From assembly GCF_018595675.2 (NCBI RefSeq), contig NZ_CP092333.1, forward strand, positions 1,512,001 to 1,576,000: 64,000 nucleotides of DNA, given 5' to 3'. Source of the DNA: Flavihumibacter fluvii. Its GTDB lineage: Bacteria; Bacteroidota; Bacteroidia; Chitinophagales; Chitinophagaceae. Shown here piece after piece: positions 8,449 through 16,716 of this stretch. The notes below the pieces were generated by a model that ran no database searches, was not told where the DNA came from, and saw nothing but the letters and a program-made list of their open reading frames with translations. Position 1 is the stretch's first letter; every line of letters begins with the position of its first letter. Made by a program: the position numbers and the translations under genes.

Positions 8449-9849
8449 TTAAACGTATCCCAAAATTTTCAACATACTTTGTGCCGTCTGCTCTTTGGCA
8501 TAGACCCAGTCAACCAGCTTCCCGTTTTTGTCGTGCCCAACTATAATGTGTTTGGGTGAAGGAATCATACAGTGTTTGATGCCACCATAGCCGCTAATCT
8601 GGTCCTGGTAAGCCCCGGTATGGAAAAAACCCAGGTACAACGGTTCCGGGCTTCCACCCAGTTTAGGAAGGAAAACCTCATTAATATGTTCTTCTGAATC
8701 GTAATAATCATGGCTATCGCAGGTAATCCCGCCCAATACCACCCGTTGGTATTCCTCATCCCACTTATTGATGGGCAGCAAAAGGAATCTTTCCCCAATT
8801 CCCCAGGTATCGGGCAGGGTGGTGATGAATGAAGAGTCGATCATATACCAGATTTCCCTTTCATTCTGGGTCTTCTGAGCAATTACTGAATAGATATGCG
8901 CCATACTCTCACCAACAGTATAAGAACCAAATTCTGTATAAATATTGGGCATGGGTACCTTGGCCTTTTTGCAGGCGCTTTTGATATTGCTCACAATCTC
9001 ATTGATCATGAACTGGTAATCATATTCAAAGCCCAGGGAGTGTTTAATGGGGAATCCGCCGCCAATATTGATGGAATCCAGCTCGGGGCATATCTTCTTC
9101 AACTGGCAATAAAGGTTGATGACTTTATTCAATTCTGACCAATAGTAAATATCATCCTTGATGCCCTTGTTCAGGAAGATATGCAGCATTTTCAGCTGGA
9201 ATTTATTTTCGTAGCCTTCAATATGGTCTACATAAAACTCCAGGATATCTTTTGCCCTTATCCCTAATCGGGAGGTATAGAACGGGAAAGATGGTTCCTC
9301 TTCAGCAGCAACACGAATGCCCAGCTTAAATGGTGCGCGTACTGATTTCCGGTAGTCATCCAGTTCATTTACATTATCCAGGATGGGGATAACGTTCTTG
9401 AAACCTGAATTGATCAATGTGGCTATACGGCGGGTATAGGGTTTTTGTTTAAATCCGTTACAAATGATGAAAGTTTCCTTGTTAATCTTTTTCTTGGCGT
9501 ACAATTTCTTGATGATCTCAATATCGTAGGCATAGGAAGTTTCAAGGTGGATATTATGTTTCAGTGCTTCTTCCACCACAAAGGAGAAATGAGAACTTTT
9601 GGTACAGTAGCAGTAAAAATATTCACCCTCATATTTATGCTTCTTAAATGCCTTGGCAAACATGTCCTTTGCCTTATTGATCTGCATGCCGATTTTTGGC
9701 AAATAGGTCAGCTTCATAGGCGTACCATATTTATCGATCAGTGCTTTTACATTAAGTCCGTTGAATTGGAGGTAATCATTTTTTACCTCAAAACCTTCCT
9801 GCGGGAAATTGAAGGTTTGGTCAACCAGGTCATAGTAGGTATTGTTCAT
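8449..9849 (-). CDS. speA: Arginine decarboxylase, fold III PLP type
   Basis: A 466-residue PLP-dependent decarboxylase of the alanine-racemase-fold (fold type III) family. Likely PLP-binding Lys84 sits in YCYCTKSSH, followed by the glycine-rich phosphate-binding INIGGGFP (261-267), the catalytic-site GGITCDSHDYYD with Cys377-Asp378, and the C-terminal GAYQ (412-415). This is the shortened arginine decarboxylase form found in Bacteroidota, which makes agmatine for polyamine synthesis, rather than the longer E. coli SpeA. A diaminopimelate or carboxynorspermidine decarboxylase is less likely from the motif spacing. It stands alone, with a TAGGTTTG -7-like element at 9892-9899 about 40 bases upstream of the ATG. 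Confidence 0.75.
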   Translation of the reverse strand: MNNTYYDLVDQTFNFPQEGFEVKNDYLQFNGLNVKALIDKYGTPMKLTYLPKIGMQINKAKDMFAKAFKKHKYEGEYFYCYCTKSSHFSFVVEEALKHNIHLETSYAYDIEIIKKLYAKKKINKETFIICNGFKQKPYTRRIATLINSGFKNVIPILDNVNELDDYRKSVRAPFKLGIRVAAEEEPSFPFYTSRLGIRAKDILEFYVDHIEGYENKFQLKMLHIFLNKGIKDDIYYWSELNKVINLYCQLKKICPELDSINIGGGFPIKHSLGFEYDYQFMINEIVSNIKSACKKAKVPMPNIYTEFGSYTVGESMAHIYSVIAQKTQNEREIWYMIDSSFITTLPDTWGIGERFLLLPINKWDEEYQRVVLGGITCDSHDYYDSEEHINEVFLPKLGGSPEPLYLGFFHTGAYQDQISGYGGIKHCMIPSPKHIIVGHDKNGKLVDWVYAKEQTAQSMLKILGYV

Positions 9850-9891
9850 CTAATTGTACACGTGATTAGTTGGGTGATTTTTAAAAACACA

Positions 9892-9899
9892 CAAACCTA
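9892..9899 (-). promoter_or_regulatory. Candidate -7 element for the arginine decarboxylase gene
   Basis: TAGGTTTG on the minus strand is an exact TAnnTTTG match between the rplT terminator and the start codon at 9849. No convincing -33 TTTG is visible at 19-21 bases, so it is a partial promoter call. Confidence 0.35.
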
Positions 9900-9961
9900 T
9901 AAGAAAAACACGAATTTTTGGGTAAAGAAATTTTACTGTTTTCCTGGGGAGGGCAAAAAGA

Positions 9962-9988
9962 AAACCGACCCCGGTAAGAGGTCGGTTT
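9962..9988 (-). terminator. Intrinsic terminator after rplT
   Basis: Arms AAACCGACC and GGTCGGTTT (9 bp, 9-base loop) lie 20 bases beyond the rplT stop. On the minus strand the hairpin is followed by a T-rich tract (TTTTCTTTTTG). This ends the rpmI-rplT transcript and insulates the arginine decarboxylase gene. Confidence 0.85.
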
Positions 9989-10008
9989 ATTTATCGGTCA
10001 AAACCGGA

Positions 10009-10353
10009 TTATTTTACAGAAGCAACCAGGGCTTTAAAAGACTCGGGGTTGTTCATAGCGAGATCAGCCAGAACTTTACGATCGAGGCCAATTCCTTTTT
10101 CAGTCAGTTTGTGGATGAAGGTTGAATAGGTCAGTCCTTCCTCACGGACAGCTGCATTAATACGGGCAATCCAAAGGGCACGGTATTCGCGCTTTTTCAG
10201 TTTGCGGCCTACATAGGAGTAGGTCATCCCTTTTTCTACGATATTCTTGGCGACTGTATAGACATTTTTACGCTTGCCATAATATCCTTTGGCTTGCTTT
10301 AAGATCCTTTTCCTGCGTGCTCTTGAGGCAACGGCGTTTTTTGAACGAGGCAT
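10009..10353 (-). CDS. rplT: Large ribosomal subunit protein bL20
   Basis: A 114-residue basic protein of standard L20 length, with the N-terminal [32 protein letters not shown] block and the conserved [24 protein letters not shown] stretch. It binds 23S rRNA early in 50S assembly and in other bacteria represses its own operon by binding the leader mRNA. It lies 34 bases downstream of rpmI and ends 20 bases before a strong terminator. In this genome it is separated from infC by the S8 peptidase gene. Confidence 0.98.
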   Translation of the reverse strand: MPRSKNAVASRARRKRILKQAKGYYGKRKNVYTVAKNIVEKGMTYSYVGRKLKKREYRALWIARINAAVREEGLTYSTFIHKLTEKGIGLDRKVLADLAMNNPESFKALVASVK

Positions 10354-10387
10354 ATGCTAAATAAGTTTAAGTTGTAATTGATTTGGT

Positions 10388-10585
10388 TTACTTAAGACCC
10401 AACAGGCGTTGTACGAAATCCATATGGGATTTGGCAACTACTCCGTCTTTACGCATGCCGCGCTTACGCTTGGTTGACTTCTTGGTGAGAATGTGACGCT
10501 TAAATGATTTTTGGTGGGTGATTTTTCCTGTTGCGGTCACCTTAAAGCGCTTCTTGGCGCTTGAATTGGTTTTTACCTTTGGCAT
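10388..10585 (-). CDS. rpmI: Large ribosomal subunit protein bL35
   Basis: A 65-residue basic protein with the L35 signature [22 protein letters not shown] and the [16 protein letters not shown] block. It is a 50S subunit component. It begins the rpmI-rplT pair, preceded by about 100 bases of structured leader and its own promoter at the end of the S8 peptidase gene, rather than following infC directly. Confidence 0.98.
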   Translation of the reverse strand: MPKVKTNSSAKKRFKVTATGKITHQKSFKRHILTKKSTKRKRGMRKDGVVAKSHMDFVQRLLGLK

Positions 10586-10722
10586 TCTGATAACTCTAAA
10601 AGTTACGCCCTGCTGGCGCTTCGCACAGGCGAAGACTTATGGAGCCATTTGGGCAATGTCACCGTTGTTAAACGGCACCCTTTTGGGAGCGCAAAGGTAA
10701 GTTAGTTTCCGGAAATTACCAA
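10586..10722 (-). promoter_or_regulatory. rpmI-rplT promoter and structured 5' leader
   Basis: On the minus strand a TTG (10720-10722) is followed after 20 bases by TACCTTTG (10692-10699), an exact TAnnTTTG -7 box; it overlaps the stop codon region of the S8 peptidase gene. The predicted start near 10685 leaves a leader of about 100 bases. It holds a perfect hairpin with arms CTTCGC/GCGAAG and a 4-base loop (10619-10634) and a second weak inverted repeat TAACT/AGTTA close to the start codon (about 10590-10605). Autogenous control by L20 is known for this operon in other phyla; a similar role here is inference. Confidence 0.6.
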
Positions 10723-13700
10723 TTGAATGGTCTTTTTTTCTGTCGCCGTAGTTATTTTAAGAGCATATACCCCTTTCGCCAGCCTTCCGTTACCTATTGA
10801 TAAGGGTACCAATTGCTGTTGCGCTACCGGCTCCAGGCTTTGGCCCCATAGATAACGCCCCGTTTGGTCAAATAAGGCCAGCTCTACTTTTTTGCCCTCT
10901 GCATTCTGCAACAACAGGTTCACTAATCCATCCCTGGATGGATTAGGATACAAACGCGCCAGGATAATGTCATCGAAACTAATGGTTCTTAAGGGGGAAT
11001 ACAGGATATCACCGCTTTCATAGGTGATTTTCAGGCGATAGGTCCAGGCACCTGGTGGATTAATCCGGGTATCCCTGAAATGATATACTCCCGTGTTACC
11101 TGATTGCTGCAGGTTACCAATGGTTTCGAAGACCAGGGCACCTGTACTCCGGGGGGCCCTTTCCACCGCATATTTCACTATTCCATCCGTATTTGCCACC
11201 GTCCAGTTGAGTAAAACAATGTCGGCACCGGGCTGCCTGCTGGCCTCAAATTGAAGCGCTGTGCGGTTTTCATCAAGACCAATATAAAATTCCCCGTAAT
11301 CTGCAGCAGGTATTTCCGCATAATAACCTGATTCATAGGGTACAAGGGTAAATGCATCTGGCGTCCAGGTTTCTTCATACCCAAATACATTGTCCGCTTC
11401 TGTTTCGTTGATCGATAAATTTGGACCGGCATAGCGGAAAACGGCCAGTTCATAAGCACTCCTTTTCAGTTGACAGGTATCGCAGGGCATGGTGGCGAGC
11501 CAGTTTTTTACATCTTCATGGGTGAAATATAACCGTAAGAGGTTATTGGCAGCATTTCCTGGTGTTCCATTGAATATCCATGATTTTGGTAAAACCTGGT
11601 GTCCATTAAAACTTCGTTGATTTACCGGAGCAGATAACCGCAAAGTATTATTGGCTGTTTCGGTGTTTGCAAAGGCGCTTGCGATCACCTTGTTTTGTCC
11701 TGTATAATAACTTAGGTTACCGGAGCTGTTTTTTTGAACCTCATTGGTACCTAACTGCCCATCAAATATAGAATAACCAAGATCGAAAATATGGATATCA
11801 TCTACCAGTAAGCCACCGGGCTTACGCGGAAATGAAGCAGAATAGTTCTCTGTTCCATAATTATAAATCTGCAGCTGTATCAGGGGGATTCCCTGCGGTA
11901 ATGGTGCAGAAACAACTTGCCAATAATCATCCCCGCAATTGGTCCAGCCAACCTGGCCATCTGTGCTATACCAATTTGTAGCATCTTTAAAAGGGAAAAG
12001 CGGCCTCCAGGTGCGGCCGGTATCAATGGAGTACTGCACCTGTACTAAATCCTTGCCATCACAAAGCTGTTTATTAACACTCAAGGAGAGGTAGGGATTT
12101 TTCATCTGGCTGATGTTGAACAATGGACTTACCAGGTTTCCTGTTATGACAGGGAATGCAATACCAGAACTACTATCAATATGGTTTGTACCCCAGTATT
12201 CCTGCCCGTTTGCTGCCTTATATGGGACAGGTGCTGGTGGTAACTTGCTGGAAAGTTGATATAAATAACTACTTCCCCAGCCTGCAGCCCCATTTTCAAA
12301 TCCTTCCAGGTAGGGGAAATTGCTGATTTTCCGGCTGTAAGTACAGCCGGAAATCAGGGTATCATTACCTGGATAGCTATCGTGCGGGTTTGCCACCCAT
12401 GCTGTAAATGTCGCTTTTGCCTCTGGCCAGCCATTGATAGCTGTTCCGAAAATTGCTGTAATAATTTTGCCTGCAGGCAGTGAATCAAAGTGTTGGGATT
12501 GTATAAGGTCATTCGGTAAACGAAGGTAGAGGTCAAAAGGGCCGTTTACTGTCAGGTTATTGTTAATTACCCCAATTTTGATTTTCAGTGAATCTCCATC
12601 TGTTACAAAGGCCTTATCAGCGTTCAGCTCGGTCAATGAAAGTTCTGCCCCCGATTTGAAGAGGCGGAAACTATCCAACATATATAGTTCCTGTTTATAA
12701 CTGGCAGCAACAACAGACATCCGGAACTGGAAGGATGCCCCTGGTTGCTGGTTGGCCTTGCTGAGTACCGCACTAATATTAAGGTTATCGAAGCCTGGTG
12801 CGCCGGTATAAGGATCTGTCTCCCGGACCTGCACCCAGGGCTTGGTGTCATCGCCTCTTATAAAATAAGTTGTGTTGCATTCATCCCTATTAGGGAAACT
12901 GATGCTTGCCCTAATATTGTCTGTTAACTGGTAGTCAGATAAATTATAGGTACCGGTTAGCTGAAAGACCTGTCCAACTAATCTGTTATTTACTGAGATC
13001 CCTTTACGTGGGGCCAGGTGCCTGGTGAACAGGGTTAGCCCTGCCGAACTATTCGAAAAATCCCAGGCTTCTGCTCCGGGAATGCCAATAATGCCTGGTT
13101 TGGAATAAGCAGAATCAGTAATGGTTGAAAAATCTTCCAAACGGGGTAAACTGATGGGTTGATTATACAGGTACCGCCAATTGCTGTCAACCTGGTTATT
13201 TGCCTGGTTCGGATCACCAGCCAATTGTATAGTCGCATGTATATGGGCGGTGGTGCCAGGTATCGCAGCAAATGAAAGCCTGGTGGCCCAATCCAATTTT
13301 TTTCCAGGTGAGAAAAACTTCACCAGGGTGTCCCTTCCCAGTAATACCCCGTCATGCTCAACCGTGAGGAAAACGGAATCGGTGATCACTGACACGCCCG
13401 CATTTTCAAGTTGTATATTTAATGGCACCATAGTACCGGTAGCAGATGAACTGTTTTCCCTTGATGTTGGGGGCAACAGGATATTTTTCAACATCATATC
13501 ACCAGCAAGACCTGATCCGGCACAGGGTACATTTGTTGTAGTGATCCGTTTAGCGATGCTTCTTTCCCCTGGTTTACCGGCAAGTACAGGTTGCACTGTC
13601 ATCCAGTATGCAGGGCCTGCCTGAAGGTTGGTCACCATCCAACTGGTATCGGTGGTGATGGCTTGTTGCTCATATTCGCCATCTTTAAATAAGAGTACAA

Positions 13701-15978
13701 CAACAGAATCAATGCCCGCAGGTTTTTGCCAGTTAATGGCTACCGTAGATGAACAGATGGCTTTTACATTAAAGCTGATTTCAGGAAATATTACAAATGG
13801 CGCAGAAATTACAGACTGGCCTGTCATTGTATTGGTAACCCGGATCCTTGCATCAGGGGATTGCACCTTCGGGATGGTCCAATCAACGCGGTTATAGGTA
13901 CCAGTTATACCAGGTATATTGGTCCATTCATTTCCACCATCCAATGAATAGTCAAAACTATACAGATCGGCAGCATGCCCGCCGTCCTGCCAGTGAATGC
14001 CGTGGACTTCGCCCGGCTTCCATTGCTCACCACCAACAGGCTGAATGAGTTGTAAACCAGCCTCCTGCCAGTTATACACAATTTTATAGGCCTGTGGCCC
14101 AAATGGAATTTTATAGGCTTTTACCCTTATTGCATACCTGCCGGGAAGGGCATGCTCTATCACCACCTGTTCAATATTATTCATATGGTCCTTTCCCATC
14201 ACTGCTGGTTTGGTAACTCCAATGGCACTGGTATCAAGGACCATGGGATCATAGGTGGAACCATCTGGAAGCTGCACGGTTAAATCGAGATCGTTTACCA
14301 GGTTTTTAAGGGTGTAATAAGATGATGGCTGGTCGTGCCAGTATAACATGACCTTAAAGTCAAACACTTCCTTATCGAGCAGGATTTCAATCACTTGTTC
14401 TCCGCCTTGTTCGATCATGCCGGCACGGTAACTTTTATCATTCACCACATCTATGGCTTTCTTCAGGTTCAGCCATCCAAAACCTGTTGAGAAATCGACC
14501 CCTTTATTGCCAATATCAGTAGCCGTATTACAGATGATGGCTTTTGCAAGGTCACCCGGCGGGTCGAGATCGCCATTTAACTGTCGGTATCTTTCATATA
14601 CCAGCGCCAATGCCCCCGTAACCTGGGGTGTTGACATACTGGTGCCCTGGTTAGAGCCATACGCATTCCCGGTAATGGTTGAAAGCATCGCATTGCCTAT
14701 CCCAGATATTTCTGGTTTTATGCGGCCATCATTAACCGGGCCCCTGGAAAACTTGTTGGACAAGCCATCCTGGCTGGTTCCACCTACGGTGATCACATTT
14801 TTTGCAGCCTGGAAAGAATTATCAATAGTACGGTAACCTGCCGGGAAATCTCCGCATTGCAGGGAACCGCTGTTGCCCGCTGCAAATACATGCATCAGGT
14901 TTGGATAATCCAGTAACTGCTGGTCAACTTGTCCGCTAAAGCCTGAATATTCGCCGGAATAAGGGATACAATAACTACCTGCGCCATAAGAATTATTGGT
15001 TAGCACCAACCGTTTCTGTGGGTAATATTCAGGTACACGGTAAATAATCGTATTGAAATAATCTACTAATAAAGTGGCTTCGGGCGCAAAACCTTTCATA
15101 TTGGGGTTAATAACCCCTGCACCCACCATGGTTCCGGCAACATGGGTTGCATGATAACTACTGTTGTAATTCTGGCCTTCAACATAATAACCATTGTCTA
15201 TATGGTCAATACGGCCATCATCACCAATACCCATAACAATGCCTTTCCCATGTAACCCTGGCATCCCGCTACTCCCCCTTTGCACGGCCTGCGCCGTTAA
15301 ACGGTCCGTAGCTGCACCATTCAAGGCAACCAGTGGCTGTACAGGCATGGCATACAAAATATAAGGTTGATCAAGAATTTGCTCCAGGGTATTCGGCGAC
15401 AGGTTCATTTCCGCCAACCTGGTATTAAGAAATCTTAAGGAAGCGGACTGGTCTTGCTTCCCAGCCAAAAGAGTGGTAATCTTTATTTTTAGTTGATTGG
15501 TATCTATGTCAGGTGATACCACCAGGTGGTATTTTCCGGCAATGCTGGTATCGGCACGGGATAGCGCATAAGGATTTACGGTAGCTTGCGGATTCTTGAA
15601 GTTTCGGGTCAAAGGAATCGTGGCCATAATCCCTAACTCTTTCAAAGCGCCATCAGACCACTTTCCTTTTACATTTGCCAGGTAAGTATTTTCAGGAATA
15701 TATTCCAGTAAATCTATCCCCCTTGCTTTCAGTTGTTGAATTTTCCGGGAATCGGGAATGGTTTTGAATTGGAGGAAGACCTTGGACATATTGCCTAATG
15801 CTGCAACTTTCATCAGGCTGGAAGCAGGATCTATCGGATGTACACCGACGCTGCCCTGCACCATTCCCTTTTTAAAGTAAATGGGTACGGGAGAAACGGC
15901 CTGGGCATGCAACACAACAATTGAAAGGGAAAGCATCCCGACAAACAACATCCTGGGTAAACACAGGGCTCTAATCAT
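10702..15978 (-). CDS. Giant secreted S8 (subtilisin-like) peptidase with T9SS sorting domain
   Basis: A 1758-residue exported protein. After the signal peptide (about 1-25) and an N-terminal propeptide-like region comes an S8 peptidase domain (about 240-515). The catalytic triad is visible: Asp253/254 in GIGDDGRIDH, His279 in HATHVAGTMVG, Ser447 in QGTSMSTPQVTGA, with oxyanion Asn369 in AAGNSG. Beyond it are beta-sandwich and fibronectin-like repeats, and a C-terminal type IX secretion sorting domain of about 75 residues (ARLYPNPSRDG...GVYALKITT). It should be carried to the cell surface or medium and degrade protein. Its position is unusual: it lies between infC and rpmI, separated from infC by a terminator. 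Confidence 0.9.
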   Translation of the reverse strand: MIRALCLPRMLFVGMLSLSIVVLHAQAVSPVPIYFKKGMVQGSVGVHPIDPASSLMKVAALGNMSKVFLQFKTIPDSRKIQQLKARGIDLLEYIPENTYLANVKGKWSDGALKELGIMATIPLTRNFKNPQATVNPYALSRADTSIAGKYHLVVSPDIDTNQLKIKITTLLAGKQDQSASLRFLNTRLAEMNLSPNTLEQILDQPYILYAMPVQPLVALNGAATDRLTAQAVQRGSSGMPGLHGKGIVMGIGDDGRIDHIDNGYYVEGQNYNSSYHATHVAGTMVGAGVINPNMKGFAPEATLLVDYFNTIIYRVPEYYPQKRLVLTNNSYGAGSYCIPYSGEYSGFSGQVDQQLLDYPNLMHVFAAGNSGSLQCGDFPAGYRTIDNSFQAAKNVITVGGTSQDGLSNKFSRGPVNDGRIKPEISGIGNAMLSTITGNAYGSNQGTSMSTPQVTGALALVYERYRQLNGDLDPPGDLAKAIICNTATDIGNKGVDFSTGFGWLNLKKAIDVVNDKSYRAGMIEQGGEQVIEILLDKEVFDFKVMLYWHDQPSSYYTLKNLVNDLDLTVQLPDGSTYDPMVLDTSAIGVTKPAVMGKDHMNNIEQVVIEHALPGRYAIRVKAYKIPFGPQAYKIVYNWQEAGLQLIQPVGGEQWKPGEVHGIHWQDGGHAADLYSFDYSLDGGNEWTNIPGITGTYNRVDWTIPKVQSPDARIRVTNTMTGQSVISAPFVIFPEISFNVKAICSSTVAINWQKPAGIDSVVVLLFKDGEYEQQAITTDTSWMVTNLQAGPAYWMTVQPVLAGKPGERSIAKRITTTNVPCAGSGLAGDMMLKNILLPPTSRENSSSATGTMVPLNIQLENAGVSVITDSVFLTVEHDGVLLGRDTLVKFFSPGKKLDWATRLSFAAIPGTTAHIHATIQLAGDPNQANNQVDSNWRYLYNQPISLPRLEDFSTITDSAYSKPGIIGIPGAEAWDFSNSSAGLTLFTRHLAPRKGISVNNRLVGQVFQLTGTYNLSDYQLTDNIRASISFPNRDECNTTYFIRGDDTKPWVQVRETDPYTGAPGFDNLNISAVLSKANQQPGASFQFRMSVVAASYKQELYMLDSFRLFKSGAELSLTELNADKAFVTDGDSLKIKIGVINNNLTVNGPFDLYLRLPNDLIQSQHFDSLPAGKIITAIFGTAINGWPEAKATFTAWVANPHDSYPGNDTLISGCTYSRKISNFPYLEGFENGAAGWGSSYLYQLSSKLPPAPVPYKAANGQEYWGTNHIDSSSGIAFPVITGNLVSPLFNISQMKNPYLSLSVNKQLCDGKDLVQVQYSIDTGRTWRPLFPFKDATNWYSTDGQVGWTNCGDDYWQVVSAPLPQGIPLIQLQIYNYGTENYSASFPRKPGGLLVDDIHIFDLGYSIFDGQLGTNEVQKNSSGNLSYYTGQNKVIASAFANTETANNTLRLSAPVNQRSFNGHQVLPKSWIFNGTPGNAANNLLRLYFTHEDVKNWLATMPCDTCQLKRSAYELAVFRYAGPNLSINETEADNVFGYEETWTPDAFTLVPYESGYYAEIPAADYGEFYIGLDENRTALQFEASRQPGADIVLLNWTVANTDGIVKYAVERAPRSTGALVFETIGNLQQSGNTGVYHFRDTRINPPGAWTYRLKITYESGDILYSPLRTISFDDIILARLYPNPSRDGLVNLLLQNAEGKKVELALFDQTGRYLWGQSLEPVAQQQLVPLSIGNGRLAKGVYALKITTATEKKTIQLVISGN

Positions 15979-16044
15979 TAGAAAAATTCTGCTGTAATAT
16001 AACCCACAGGTGTTAATATTTATAGCCCTGTTCGACGAAATGCC

Positions 16045-16070
16045 ATAAAAAACCCGCCATTTGGCGGGTT
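16045..16070 (-). terminator. Intrinsic terminator after infC
   Basis: Arms AACCCGCC and GGCGGGTT with a 4-base loop lie 7 bases beyond the infC stop, and on the minus strand they are followed by TTTTTT. It closes the thrS-infC transcript before the S8 peptidase gene. Confidence 0.9.
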
Positions 16071-16076
16071 ACTATT

Positions 16077-16670
16077 TTAATCGGAAGAACTTTCTTTTTT
16101 CTTTTTCTGGCTTTTGGGCGCCCAAATAGCCAGCATCCTTTTTCCTTCCATTTTTGGCATGCCTTCAAGAACACCAAATTCTGATAGTCGTTCTGCGAAT
16201 TTCAACAATAATAATTCACCCCTGTCCTTGAACTGGATGGCCCGGCCCCTGAACTGGACATAAGCTTTTACTTTATTGCCTTCTTTAAGGAATTCTTCTG
16301 CATGCTTGGCTTTGAAGTTGAAATCATGATCATCTGTATTTGGTGTGAACCTGATTTCCTTCACCTCAGACTGCTTGGCTTTCGCCTTCATCTCCTTATC
16401 CTTCTTCTTCTTCTCGTATAAGAACTTATTGTAATCAATGATCCGACATACCGGCGGATCGGCATTTGGGGAAATTTCCACAAGATCCAGCCCTTGATCC
16501 TGGGCAATACGTTGCGCATCCTGAATGGAATACACACCAACTTCTATATTTTCACCAACCAATCGTACCTGCGGTACGCGGATCATCTGGTTAGTTCTGT
16601 GTTCCTGTTGCTGTTCTTTCCTGAACCTGGGATTGAAAGCCCCCCTTGGAGGCCTGGGTGGAAATGCCAT
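16077..16670 (-). CDS. infC: Translation initiation factor IF-3
   Basis: A 197-residue protein with both IF-3 domains. The N-domain has MIRVPQVRLVGENIEVGVYSIQDA and PPVCRIIDYNKF; the C-domain has KEIRFTPNTDDHDFNFKAKHAEEFLKEGNKVKA and QFRGRAIQFKDRG. It has an N-terminal arginine/proline-rich extension (MAFPPRPPRGAFNPRFRKEQQQEHR) before the usual start of homology. IF-3 controls start-codon selection and subunit dissociation. The gene lies 46 bases after thrS and is followed at once by a terminator instead of by rpmI. Confidence 0.97.
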   Translation of the reverse strand: MAFPPRPPRGAFNPRFRKEQQQEHRTNQMIRVPQVRLVGENIEVGVYSIQDAQRIAQDQGLDLVEISPNADPPVCRIIDYNKFLYEKKKKDKEMKAKAKQSEVKEIRFTPNTDDHDFNFKAKHAEEFLKEGNKVKAYVQFRGRAIQFKDRGELLLLKFAERLSEFGVLEGMPKMEGKRMLAIWAPKSQKKKKESSSD

Positions 16671-16716
16671 TTATAAATTTTAATTAAAGAATTTCGACTC
16701 GAAAATATTAAATTTT

